Assembly (NCBI GenBank): GCA_030544215.1
Contig: JARZZO010000011.1
Location: 16,540,001-16,604,000, forward strand
DNA length: 64,000 nucleotides
Source: Zantedeschia hybrid cultivar
Taxonomy: Eukaryota > Streptophyta > Magnoliopsida > Alismatales > Araceae
Direction: 5' to 3'
The first letter of the stretch is position 1, and every line of letters starts with the position of its first letter. A program made the translations under genes and the position numbers. Under the pieces are notes generated by a model. It did not search any database and was not told the origin of the DNA. It saw only the letters and a program-made list of their open reading frames with translations. Shown here piece after piece: positions 35,801-48,000 of this stretch.

Positions 35801-38800
35801 ACAAAAAAATATTATATATATTTCAGGAAAAAAAGAGAGTGAAGAACTAGAATTAGAAGTACAATTTCCAAGCATGGCCAGTAAATTTTATTCTTTTGGA
35901 TATGAATTGATTTATTATTTACCTCTACTGTTGTATTGTGGACATGACTAGTCTCTTGAATTCTTGTTGTTAATACCTTATCTTTTTGTTTTGGAATTGT
36001 GCACGACTGGAGATTTGTTATTGTAACGATCTAATCAGCTAACTGGCCCAACAACTGTACTAGTTGGTGGATTTCTCAGGAAGGTCACCCATCCTAAGAC
36101 TTCTCCCAACTGAACACGCTTAACTTCGGAGTTCTTTTCAACTTGAGCTCCGAAAAATGGCTAACCGGTGTTTTTGATAGTCTACTGATTTAGTCTATTT
36201 AACATATTCTTATATGGAGTGTTACAATCTAATCCCTTTAGAAGCCTGACATCCTCGTCAGGACTATATTACGCATAACCCACAACCAATCTGTCAGGCA
36301 GGTAGGATTTTAGAGGTGGCCCTCATATGCTCAAGAGGTGGCTCCCACTATGCGGCTTCACACTCTAGGGTAGCTCTTTCATAGTGTAGCACTTTGCCCT
36401 GTGTGACACTTAGTTCCTACACTTCCGACTGATTCGTGTTTTTGATATCATTTTGTAACGATCCAATCAGCTTACTAGCCCAACAATTGTGCTAGTTAGT
36501 AGACTTCCCAAGAAGATTACCTATCCTGAGACTTTTTTTCAAACGACCATGTTTAACTTTGGAGTTCTTTCCAACTTGAGTTCTGAAAAATGGCTAACCA
36601 ATGTTTTTGATAGTCTACTGATTTAGTTTATTTAACATATTCTTATACAGGGTACTACAGTTATGAGGACCATTATAGTATCCCTCAATGCCTTTGTAAT
36701 CAAATGAACCAAATGCAGAATTCTTTATCGAGAATTCTAGGGACATCTGACCCATGAGAAAGGACCACAAACTGCATGATCTCCCATATGAAGTAACCAA
36801 TCAATGCAGCCAAATCTTATTTTGAAGAATCTGAAGGAAAGTAGAATGAAGATCAAGCATATTACCATAGGCAACTTTATTAGAGGTCATAAGCTGTAAA
36901 AAACTGATCCAGGTGGGAGTGGGTCTAATTGAGAGGAAAAACTAGTTGGTGATTTTATTTTTTTTTAAATTGGATGCTGGGGAAAATCAGTGTAGATGAG
37001 AAGAATTGAACACACAACTTCACACAACATAAGGTGGTTAACAAACTCTTCTTGCCCCCATATATTCCTTTTCTTTTCTTTGTTTTGGAGGGGGGTGCGC
37101 GCATAGTTAATTATTCATTTCCTGGTATAGATTTCATCATGTACACATTCTTGAATGCCAATAAGTCAGAGGGGAAGTTGTGGTACAAGACTATTAAGAT
37201 GCGAGATATGATTTTCTTGCATATCTTTAATCATCTTAGATTTCCGTTATTGCTATTGTTTCTGCTTTCGTTATTTAGTTGAATTACTTAGCAAGCATTT
37301 TCTGATGATTTCTCCACTAGAAAACTAGGCATTAATGCACTTGCATTGGATGCAGTTTCAAATGTTCTTTTAGCTTCTATAAGATTAACATGGCCATGCA
37401 TGTTATGTGTTGACACAATCTTGTGGTCATCACTTGATGGAAATCTCAAATATGGCCCTTTCTTATTAGACCAAGGTTTTAGAAAAATCAGATTCAGGAA
37501 CTGGGCTGGTCATAGCCGGTTCCTGGTTCTTGTTCCAGCTACAACCCCAATGAGTAAGTCGCCTGATCCACAAACTGCAGCTTGTTGATTTTTACCTTCA
37601 GGTTTGCAGGTACTGTCAACAACAACCAGAAAAATCTACTTGTTCAGTTTGTGAGACTACAGAAAACCTGTGGATGTGTGTTATCTGTGGCTTTGTTGGA
37701 TGTGGAAGGTAATGCATTGGTTACTCAGAACTTTGGAAAGCAAATAGTTTATATTCTGTGAGATATCCTTTAACTTTATGGGGTGAACTTGACAGTCTTT
37801 GTCTATATTTTACTTCACAGGTACAGAGAGGGTCATGCAATCAAGCATTGGAAGGAAACACAGCATTGCTATGCACTTGAACTAGAAACCCAAAGAGTCT
37901 GGGATTATGTTGGGGACAATTATGTTCATCGACTAATTCAGTCAAAAACAGATGGGAAGTTGGTGGAGTTTGATTGTGTGCATATGAATGATTCATGTGA
38001 AATTTGTGAATGTAGTACAGATTCTGGAATCAGTGAAGCTCTTTTCAACAGTAAAATAGAAGCTGTAAGCCTATAATTATTTTTCAATCGACTGGGTTAA
38101 TGCACTAAATTTCATATTTCTCTTGTTTCTTTGTAAATTGTGAACCATATCTAGATTTGCTATTTACTTCTTGTTTGTTAATGACAGATTTCTGATGAAT
38201 ACAATCTTCTCCTTACAACTCAACTGGAGAACCAAAGAAAAGTATTTTCCTTTGCCATTTGTTTGATATGATCTTTAGGAACTTTTGGTTTATTTGGTTT
38301 GACGGGAGATTTGCTCTGAAGTGTAATATTGAGTACAATTTTCAATGTTAAAGTTTGTCTTCTACAAAAGCTGCTAGGAATTGTGCATTATCATCTGGCT
38401 AATTAACAGTAATTTTTTGTGGCAGTACTTTGAATCACTTCTTCTGGAAATTAAGGAGGAAACAGAGAGGGATATTTCTGAAGCCATTGGAAAAGCTTTG
38501 AGCCTTAAGCTGCAAAAGATACAGAGCAAGCTTGATAAATGCACCCAAGAGAGAAAGTTTCTTGACGAGGTTGGTGTCCCAGTCATGATTTAAGAAGAAA
38601 ATCCATTTGGGTAAAATTTACTTGAAAATTGACTTATGATAATTTTTTATAATGAGAAATACAGCAAATAATATATAGAGTATATCCTAGGCAAAACAAA
38701 TATGTCTGGTATTTTGCCTTAGCTGACTGACTTTTTTAATAGTATGAACAATGATTTAAAAGTCGGCTGCCTCGCCGAGTAGGTGGTCCGCATAGGCGGT

Positions 38801-41800
38801 TCACACCTCATTCCTGCCTAGGGGGAAACCAACTCGTATTCTTTTATGATATTTTAGTTGGACATCTTCACTTTTTATTGAAAGACCTTTATGCCCCTAC
38901 AATAACTCGTACATGGACTTGAAAATTGTCCTTTGTATAAATGCATCTCATTCATGTGGCATACCCATAAAGGCCACGATGAAAGGTTACAACATTTTGT
39001 GTGTACTATAGAAACTGGCGGGGACTGCAACTATGTGTAGACTTCCCTCCTCCATAAAAACTGCAATTAGTGACAGTCATGGGGCTTCAAAGATGATTCT
39101 TGCATGTGTATGTATTGGCATAGCAGCTATGCATTCGATACTATATTATTCTTCCAAATAGTTACTGACTTGCAGTAAATTAGGATTTATAATTAAAATT
39201 GATATTTTATTATTTTATGATGCTTATATAAGTAAATATGAGATGTCTATAGTTGATAGCATTATCAATTAATAGAGTATATCTAAAAACTTCAAAAAAA
39301 AAAAAACGGTCTAAAAAAAATAACTGCCTCATAATTGAGAAGCCCACCTCGCCGCCTAGGCAGTAACAGGGTTGGCTGACTCATTCCGCCTGGGCATTTT
39401 TAAAACATTGAGTATGAATGTTGGAACTAGGTGATATTGTTGGGTGAGGAAACTATCAAGCACTGTTATGGTCCTACATGTCAGTAGATGACAGAGCCAT
39501 TCTTTCTAAATATGGGTTATTTAGATTCATCCCATTAATCCAAAGACTGCTTTATACCACAACACCCCCCCTTTTTTTTCCTGCTATTTGAAGATTGATG
39601 TGAAAAAAACCTGTCATATTCATAGTCAAGGAGATGAAATGTAGTATAAATGCATGACCTCAGCCTTTGAATTGCAGTAGATGGTTTCTATTGGATGGTA
39701 GTGAATTGGCTTCTCAGGACGAGGATTGGCCCCTTCTGATCTGATTTGAGGGGCGTCCCCATCCCAGATCATCTGTTCTGGAAAAGAGGCTTAGGATTGA
39801 CAGCTACCAAATTCATTCTCAATTTTGAGAATGTAAAGAAATATGTTCTTAACAGAAATTTGATCACTTTATCAATTATCTCTAAGGCCTCGCTCTCCAA
39901 TATAATACACTATGGTGTATTTAGTTAAACAAGCCTGCATTTACAATTTTCTTAATTCGTATAGTATAACTTTTGAATCTGTTTGTCTTTTGTTTCTAGA
40001 TAAACAAAAATCTTGTGAAAAACCAAGAAATGTGGAAAGCAAAAATTTTGGAAGTTGAAGAAAGGTATTCCTTTGCCTCCTTACTATTCTTTGTTCCACC
40101 TAAATAATGCTAAATATTCTCTTGTTGATGCTGATTGAGTATCAAATTCAATTTGATGTCATGAGTATCAAGTTCAATTTGATGTCAAGGTATGTGCAAT
40201 AGTCGCATTTACTTGTTTTATAAATTTAGTATTAGATTTTATTAGTGGGCGTGAAGAAGTCACTGTCCTCCCTGATCAGGGGCCTATCGCGGATCCCCTT
40301 AGTAGTATTAAAATTATCATTGTAAACATGCAATGAGTTGAGATTTTCCTATTATTCTACCATCAACATCGTATCGTTGTCATAAAGCCTTCTGCCTTCT
40401 GCAGGGTCACTGTAGGACTTAAATACTTAATCCCATAGATATGACCAAAGTTTTCTCGGCTGTCAACTTGATACTATTGCGAACATTTTTTTTTGGCCAA
40501 ATAACCTGGCAAATGGAAGATCAGGATTAGCCAGCCATGGGCCGACCTAGATTGGTGACTGATGTCTACCTGATCCTGATCCTGATCCCGATCCCAGCAA
40601 GCTGGGATCAATCTATTTTATTATATATTTTTAAGGATCATATATGCCGATAATTTTAACCCCCACTTATATACTTTAAAACTCCATCCCTCACCCAATC
40701 TCAGTTAGAGCTACCGGTGGCAAAGATGGGATCAGCATTGCCAGCAGGTGTACGTGGCAGCATCTAGGGGTGGCGGTGGCAGAAGTGGGATCAGATTAGG
40801 TTGGGCAAAATCTGATCAAAATATGAATTGGCCGATCAGCGTGAACTGATCCAGATTCTTGAAATCCTTGTGGTAGATACACATGCAAACTTGCCATGGC
40901 TGAAATAGCATGGTGCTTTGCCCTCCTTGGGGCTTATCGCCTTATCCAATCTTAGATCCTTGGCTCCTACCACCCTACTCATCCAGAAAAGAACAGATGG
41001 TAATATGTGGGCTTGGATACTCTGCCTGCTTAAGTTGGCTGGTGCTGTGAAGAAAATATAATTTTATACCATCAAAACAACCAATAGATTGGACCAAATT
41101 GAATTAAGACTGCAGTATGCTGAGATCAACAAATAAGGGTGAGTCATAGTCACTTTGATGATCTGCCCTTTCTGATGATTATAGGAAGGGTAGGGAATCT
41201 AAGGATACAATTCTATTATATTTTTTTGGACAAGGTTATTGAAAAGTTGTTTTCAAGCATTCATTAAGTTTTTGTCACCAATCATTTCTTGTATGATAGG
41301 GAAAAGTATATACTCTATGAAGATATTTATTTGTAACACTATATTGCATGTGTGTAAATGAGCATCATTATTGCATTCATCATAACCATTGAATAATTTG
41401 ATTCTTCTGGACTTCTCAATGCTACTTTTTTAAAGGCTTGGAAAAAGCATAATCAAACTTCTCTTAAGATAACCAATGGAAGACTTCAGTCTCCAGTTCT
41501 TCTTATGTTTGACTATTTATATTCAACATTTGAAACCTTTTTACTGTGATGTAAAACTCATGATTGTATCGAACCTGCACTGTGGTGTAAAACTTACCAT
41601 TGTATCTGACCTGCCTGTTTCCAGACTTGTCTATGCTCTTATCTGCTTCCAGGAACCATTAAGGTTGCCAGTGTCTGATAGAGCCTACATTGTGTGCGCA
41701 AGAGGGAGATGTTCTACCAGTAACTTGGTCTCATTGGAAGCCGATCTCACCCAAAGACAGTTTCATATGATTCTCAAAATTACCTCATAGATGGCTGATG

Positions 41801-42118
41801 TCAAGCTGCTAGTCAGAAGGAAATGTTTGCCAAGTCATTAAGATCCCTTGGCACACCTTAGTATGCCTTACTGCCTGTTTGATTCCCTGACCGTCTTGGG
41901 AAGAAAATCAATCTCTCTCTCTCTCTCTCTCTCTCTCTTGGTGGGGGGGGGGGATTATTTTTTACAAGGTGAGAATATTTCAGAGATTTAGCTAACCTTG
42001 CTAATAAGAGAAGTAAAAAAGGGGGAGGTAACCAAATTTCAATCCTTTTTTTTCTGGTTATTGTTATTCACATTCCCCTACCATCTTTAGGTGAACAAAA
42101 TTTTCATCAACAATTGAG

Positions 42119-42160
<42 letters not shown>

Positions 42161-43540
42161 CAGTATAGCTTAATTCTATAGAGCTTTCTGAGCTTTCTGT
42201 TCATCATTAGTGAAATTGTGGAGCAATCCAGTATGGTGTTTTTTTCTTTTGTGTGTGTGTGTGTGTGGTTCTCTCACTTAACTATACTAAATTCCTTTCC
42301 TTCTATTGGTCGCCTGTAGCATTTCTTTCTCCAGAATACTTGTTGGACGAGATGGGGGTTAGAATTTGTTTCCTGTGGTGTTGCTTGCTAGATTTTAAGG
42401 TGGCTAATAGGAACTTGTTCATCTGAGAATGAAACTCATGCTTTGTTGCTTCTTAAGTTTGTTTTACTTCTTACATTGGAATTTCTTTTAAAAATTATTA
42501 CTTACAAGTTGCCAAAGTTGAAACCATAGTGGCTGTATCATTGTTTGATGTTTTATATGTTATTTTATTTAAAAAATTGTTTTGCTTTGGTTGTTTATCT
42601 GGTGTGCCTAACCACTAAGATGTCAGCTTAACGGCCTATGGCTTTGGATAGTTTGTTTCACTAGGTCAGCAGAGACTTTCTTTTCATGGCACCATCAATC
42701 AGTTAAATCGGAAGCCTTTGCACTAGGCAGGGGCGGGGGTATGGTGTGGCGGTAACTCGGGCTTTGGTCGGTAACCATCCCGAGAGCTCGCAGGTTCGAT
42801 CCTTGCCAGCCCTGTGAGTTAATGAACTGGGAGGCCGTGATCTCCTGTGCAGTAGCTTCCCAGGGGTTTACCGGCTAAACGGGTTACTTGTCATCCCAAA
42901 AAAAAAAAAAAAAAAAAACCTTTGCACTAGGCATAAACTGTCAAAAATTGCACGGTTGCTAAATAGTAATATCTCCTTTGTTAAGATTTGTCATTTTTCT
43001 CCCATTAATGTGCAATGACTGCCTATTTGTCCAAACTGATTTCCAGGGAGAAAACAGCCGTGAGATCAAGGGATGAAAAAATACAGGACCTGGAGGAGCA
43101 GGTAATTTTTATTGGCTATGCACATTCCAAAACTCAAATTTCCTCATCTCTCACCATGATATTTTAACGTTTTAAGACACGTGAAGGGTCTAAACTCATC
43201 GTGATTTATCATAGTGATCCGTGGATGCAATTAATTATTTCTTCTTTGTGCCTAGCATAAAACTAGTTCTTTCATTGTGCTTAATATTAAAGGTTCTTTT
43301 GTTGTTCATGGTTCGCACTCTTGAAGGCCTTTTTACATTATTAATCAACTTTTATACTATGTTTGGCAGCTTCAAGGCTTGTTCTTACGTGTCGAGGCAG
43401 AAAGTACACCAGAAAAGCCACTGGGGTCCACCTCGAGTGAGATCCATGAAGGTTCCGCTTTGCCAATGCCAGCAGCATCATCTTCCGGTGGTAACAGCAG
43501 CAGGAGTGCCCCGAAGAGTAACAACAGACGGAGCACCTGA
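32812..43540 (+). CDS. BRIZ: BRIZ/BRAP2-type RING and ZnF-UBP E3 ubiquitin ligase (12 exons)
   Basis: Exons: 32812-32991, 33085-33200, 33319-33427, 33527-33638, 35214-35311, 37602-37708, 37821-38064, 38188-38241, 38426-38569, 40000-40064, 43047-43101, 43370-43540. All junctions are GT-AG and in phase. The product is 484 aa, as expected for the family. The start ATG sits in GCCGCCATGG. Residues about 60-170 form the BRAP2/RRM-like domain (VGRKPLVCVLEVPNHMTYAD). The RING has CPVC near 168-171, CNHSFHCSC, and CPVC near 204-207. The ZnF-UBP follows (CSVCETTENLWMCVICGFVG, then GHAIKHW) to about 300. Residues about 325-430 are a coiled coil, and the C-terminus is Ser-rich and basic. Arabidopsis BRIZ1 and BRIZ2 form a heteromeric ligase needed for germination; which paralogue this matches is not decided. 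Introns 4, 5, 9 and 11 carry transposons and remain spliceable in principle. Confidence 0.95.
34300..34795 (+). mobile_element. L1-type LINE fragment (zf-RVT region) in a BRIZ intron
   Basis: The plus strand gives LLWHIMHERLPTHDWLA and, after a frameshift, YCPLCNEKDELVNHHFFQC, the Cys-Cys-His-Cys knuckle of the plant LINE C-terminal zf-RVT domain (34600-34735). Only this tail is recognisable, and it lies in the 33639-35213 intron. Confidence 0.7.
36022..36226 (-). repeat. Cassandra 3' LTR with 5S rRNA-like promoter
   Basis: On the minus strand this is the downstream LTR. Its 5S-derived A-box and C-box are well conserved, and a purine-rich stretch (AAAGGGATTAGAT) immediately precedes it as polypurine tract. 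Confidence 0.9.
36454..36659 (-). repeat. Cassandra 5' LTR, 5S part decayed
   Basis: Alignable to the other LTR from end to end, but the 5S region has many C/T changes (GGATGGGTGACC has become GGATAGGTAATC). Confidence 0.9.
38749..39410. mobile_element. hAT-type MITE with 8-bp target duplication
   Basis: AGTATGAA flanks the element at 38741-38748 and 39411-39418. The ends are CAATGATTTAAAAGTCGGC on the left and, on the minus strand, CAATGTTTTAAAAATGCCC on the right; CAATG fits the hAT terminal pattern. Subterminal words CTGCCTCGCC and GCCGCCTAGGCAG are inverted relatives. It lies in BRIZ intron 38570-39999. No transposase is present. Confidence 0.88.
40570..40605. repeat. Short TGATCC hexamer repeat
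   Basis: TGATCC/CGATCC units occur four times head to tail within a BRIZ intron. Confidence 0.7.
41911..41938. repeat. (TC)n microsatellite
   Basis: A run of TC dinucleotides in a BRIZ intron, followed by a nine-plus G run near 41943. Confidence 0.9.
42122..42157. repeat. (AT)n microsatellite
   Basis: Eighteen AT dinucleotides in a BRIZ intron. A (GT)n run follows at 42251-42267. Confidence 0.92.
42730..42918 (+). mobile_element. tRNA-derived SINE with perfect 15-bp target duplication
   Basis: CCTTTGCACTAGGCA flanks the element at 42715-42729 and 42919-42933. The 189-bp body has an A-box-like TGTGGCGGTAACTCGG (about 42746), an intact B-box GGTTCGATCC (about 42793) and a poly-A tail of about 20. 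The perfect flanks and clean tail suggest a recent insertion. It lies in BRIZ intron 40065-43046, in the sense orientation. It is unrelated at the head to the SINE at 18701. Confidence 0.93.
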
Positions 43541-45068
43541 AGCATTACATGTTTACTAAAAGTCTAAAAAGCCATCATGTAGATGCCCATGTAAGAACTA
43601 AAGGAAGGGAAAAACAAAAAAAAAAAGGAAAAAAGGAAAATTATGGTCATCGTTTTCCTGAGTTCGGAATATGAGGATATGCTGGTCCGGATCACCAAGG
43701 ATCTTGAGTTGGCTCTGTGCATGTGGTCGGTGAAAGAGAGCTTTCGTATCCAACCCAGACCATTGTCCCAGTAGCTTAGAAATCACAAATCGGAAATCGC
43801 AATTGCAAATGGGGAAAGTCGAGAAGCCACCATAGCCTGGGCTTCGCAATTGCAGAAGGGGCAAGTCGAGAAGCCACCATAGTTCGATCGTTGCCTAGTA
43901 AAAGCAGTCATCCAATGTGGTTCGACTTGTTCTCTGCGTGATCCCTTCAGTTTTTTTTTGACATTTGACATAAAATGTTACAGCTATTTCGTCTCACAGA
44001 ACTACAATATTTTACATCAAATGAAATAAATACCAAAACCTTATCTGTTCCAAATGATGCATGTACGAGGGCAACCATCTTCATGTTTATTTTAATTCCT
44101 CCATAATTTCTTAACATTCCCTTAAAAATTCCTCTGATTAACAATCACAAAAACTATTAAGAATATATGTAAAATATTCTAAATATATTCTGACAGAAAT
44201 ATGATACATAGAAAGAATATCATATGAATATATATATATTTTTTATCGATTATTAATCAGAAGGGCATTTTAGGGAGGGTTCAAAGATCGTAGGAGGGTT
44301 CAAAAAAAAACTCTTACCGTCAAACCGCCGGATGCCATTTTCGCCATCCCTGAAACGACTGAGAATCAAGTCTCCCTTATCCAGAGCTCAATTGCAAAAT
44401 AAGACTAGTTACCTCAGAATGACGGCAAAGATTAACTATGCAACAAATGAATCATTTGTCCATACGCTTTATTAAATGACGAATTGCGTTCACGATGGAC
44501 GGTTTGGGCAACTGATAAATTAGAAAGTGAACGCAACATCAAATTTCATTTATATTTTTCCTGCTTTACCTGATCACACAAATGGTGGGAGGCTCTGCGC
44601 ACGCCTCCGACATCAGATCCTTTACTCTGCAACGTGAAATCAAGTCCTACTTCCAAGCCGGAAATGGAAAAGAGAAGTTATTGCTAAGTAGATTACATAA
44701 ACACATCCGCTGCAACCTTAACCACTCTACAACTTGCTTGGACGAAACTTGCTACAAATTTTCTGCTAAAAGATTCAGCTTTTAATTTTGTTAAGCGTAA
44801 CTTGATGCATGACAATAGTTCTAAAAAAACATGAGGGGTTTTCCGGCATAAAGTTAAACACAGACATCCCATAATTACCAAAGGAACTGTACAGAAAACT
44901 CTTACTTCAAATCAAAGCCGGGAGAGAGACAAGTGACAGCATCTCCTCATAGCTATTTCCCTGGAGGGGAGGTAGGAGGGGTGCGAGGGGGATACTAGGT
45001 TACAGCGGGCATCTACAATATCTCTAACCTACAATCGTGAAGCTTGGATTGTCAACATTGCCCAAACC
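43541..45068. other. Convergent intergenic region between BRIZ and the neurochondrin gene
   Basis: Holds the 3' untranslated regions of both genes and a 47-bp duplication at 43798-43885. I see no gene; open frames are short and without motifs. Confidence 0.5.
43798..43885. repeat. Tandem duplication, 47-bp period
   Basis: CGCAATTGCA...GGGG.AAGTCGAGAAGCCACCATAG occurs twice (AATTGCA at 43801 and 43848), 260 bp after the BRIZ stop codon. Confidence 0.88.
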
Positions 45069-48000
45069 TCAACCCTGGAGCACGCTGGATCTTTCAATAG
45101 CCCGCTTTAAACGTGGAAAGCGACAAGCCCATCGAGAGAAGCCTACATACAAACAAAATAAACATACCGTACTCAAACATTTAAAACTTGAAGGGCCCCC
45201 ACCACCAAATATACTATTTGGAGTAGCTCTTCATTACTCTAATTTAGCACCTTATATATATATATATAAAGAGAGAGAAGCATGCGAACCTGCAGTGATG
45301 ATTTGATGAAGATCCAAATGTTCCTTGATGTCGTCACTTCCACGCTGCATATAGTTGCACAGACAAAAGATAACGCAGGTGAGTGAATATGGATCAGTTG
45401 ACAAAAAAAGGGGGAATAAGGGAGAAGATCAGTGGCATCAAGTACTTGTATAAGTGGGCTCAAACTTCTAACAAATAGCTGAGATATCCGTTCAAGCAAA
45501 CTAGGGTCAACAGCGTCATGCGTTAGAAGACCTTCCTCTGATGTCAAGTCAAAGACCAAAGCACAGATGCTCGAGGACATCATGACTACTGATGTGTCAT
45601 CGCTGTTTCCTGCAGTGTAATAGGAATAACATTAGGAATAAACAAGTGCAGGGGTCCATTCTCCAGCCTGACCGCATGGTAACACTACCAACGTAATGGA
45701 TAGGAGCTTCAGGCACTACTAATCAGTACTAAAAAGAGGTCGAGAGGAAAAGTGACCACAGAGGATAATGCAGACACTTGAAGATTTTAGGAACAAACAT
45801 AATTAGTTAAACTGGACAAAATTTAGAACATCCAGCTTCTCAGAGAATGTCTATGTTGGTCCCTAAGCCATCTTTTAATCGCAATATACACCAACATAAA
45901 TACACATGCTCGAATTTGGTATTTGCATTACCTCAACTCTAACCCAGTCAACATGTTTTCCTAGATTCTAACTTTCAAGTGACAGTTTGTGCGCAATGCA
46001 TCAATATCTACAGAAATCCAAGCATGCGAGAATAAAGTTCCACTGCTCTAGAAAGTAAACTAAAAATAAAGAATATACTGATCTTCTCTTCATAACCTCA
46101 TTCTTCTCTTTGCTTCTCTTCTTTTTTTTTCCCCTCTTTTTGAAAAGAATGGAGGACACCACAACGTTGCTAGAAACGTGTACGCAATAACTATTAAAAC
46201 TCTTTCATTACCACTATCACAAGCAATTTTTTAATTTCTCATAGAGGGTTTTTTCAACAAAGGAGCAGAAAGAAAATGTGCAAACTCTCTCCAAGCAGAA
46301 CATTTTGTTTCTGTCCAGCCAAAACGATCCAATAAATTGTGCAGGGAAGAAAATGAAAAAAGCTCATCCCTGGACTCTCTCAATTTTATATGTTTAGATT
46401 GGAACAGCTATTAGATTTCTTGAACAGAATTAAATGAGGCATTACACATGAGAAATTTTCTCCCAAGCTTTTCCAAACACTGTTGTCAGCGGACAGTTTA
46501 GCATCAGATGATTAAGATTCTCTTCCTAATTTTTTTTTTTTCAATGTGCTCTTCCTAAATTATTATGCAATAAGTGTATCTAATGTGGGTATATCAGTTA
46601 ACCATAAAATGACATGTGTGCTGAAATTTCACTTGTAAGTCACAGGAACCACGGGTTGTTTCACAAAGAACAATCCCTCATCTCGATGGACCAACTCAAG
46701 CTTTGAACTACACATAGTTTATGATGCTATGATATGTAAGACATGGATGCGGGTGTTAAGTGTCAACACAGACACATGTCAAACAAAGCAATATCTTAAA
46801 AATAAGACAGGAGAATGCAGGGAATATATAAACATATACATATTAATATGTAGTTAAGATGCATAGAATAAAATATGATTATTGACACTTACTTAAAATA
46901 AAAAGAATACAAATATACCGAATGTTAGAATATAGATAAGTACTCTAAAAAATATCTAATGTTCGTTTTGAAATCCTAAGTGTGTTAGACACAGGTATCC
47001 GGGTGTCATGCTGCCTCCAAGTGTCCAACATGACTCTCTAATATAAATAAAAGTGTCTATCAAACCATAGTTGTGAAGATATTAATGGAATCATTTTTGG
47101 GTCCACACCAGGCCTTACAAGAATAAAGCCCGAGTATATCTAGATCCACTTCTTCCAGAGAGATACTTAGCATGCCCTTCTATAGGATGTCAGAAACAAA
47201 GCAGCTAAGTAACAACAGACTAGTCAATGGTGTATGCGAACCAGGACGTACAATCAGTCTCTCCATACGATTGATATACTTTCTTCCGAAGGCCCACAAT
47301 TCAAGTGATTGTGTTTTTCATTTCCAATACAATGTTCATAGTTCAACAAAATGAAAATGAAAATTAACAGCTCAATTAAGGAAAATGATATGAAATAATA
47401 CCTGCCCACAATGCCAATGCTTGCAAAAGGTGAATAAAATCAGATCCATCGAACTGGTATTGAATATTTCCTCTCTAGATAAAAATGGGTCATTAAAGGA
47501 AATCCAAGATTGAATGTGAAAACAACACTTGATGATCAACAAAATGACTTACATTTAGAAGGAGGTTAATGATAGTATCACATGCCAAGAATATTGTACC
47601 ATCATCCTCAGAAATTTGTTGATTCTGCACAACTGATTTTGCGAGATAATCTGCTACCTGTTAAAATGTAATGTTCAAACAATCATGGTCTCATCTGGCA
47701 CTACTGATTACAGTGGAATTTTTCATACCGGTTGATTAAAAAAAGGGGAAGAATCCTCAACTTCTTTGTTATTCCTGTATATTTTTCAGTATTCTGGATC
47801 CAGCACTCCGATATTGGAGCCTCTGTCACCAACTAATAGCCTATGATTCTGGACCATTTGTACAAGATCAGAAATTGGACTTTTATTACCATTACCATGT
47901 TTTGATTTAAGTAGAGGATGCTTTAAGAAAGATGAAAGTAGGTAAGACCCCAAGACCAGACAATAATATGTCTATCGAGGTTTAGAAAATCATAGGTGAA

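Larger units (their letters stand above)
36022..36659 (-). mobile_element. Cassandra TRIM retrotransposon, complete
   Basis: Two LTRs, 36022-36226 and 36454-36659 (about 205 bp, TG...CA), flank a 227-bp non-coding centre. A perfect 5-bp target duplication, GTTAT, lies at 36017-36021 and 36660-36664. Read on the minus strand, the LTR carries 5S rRNA-like sequence in sense orientation. That includes GAAGTTAAGCGTG and GGATGGGTGACC, the A-box and C-box of the 5S internal promoter (36083-36130). This is the hallmark of Cassandra. The primer site follows the 5' LTR (TGATATCA, resembling the initiator-Met site TGGTATCAGAGC). The LTR at 36454-36659 is visibly more decayed in its 5S part. It lies in the BRIZ intron 35312-37601, antisense to the gene. 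Confidence 0.95.

Noticed and set aside
36083..36135. 5S ribosomal RNA gene
   Set aside because: The 5S-like sequence is short, lies inside paired LTRs with a 5-bp target duplication and is the known hallmark of Cassandra, so it is not a separate 5S gene.
42746..42805. tRNA gene
   Set aside because: A-box and B-box are present, but there is no acceptor stem or cloverleaf. The unit has a poly-A tail and target duplication, so it is a SINE.
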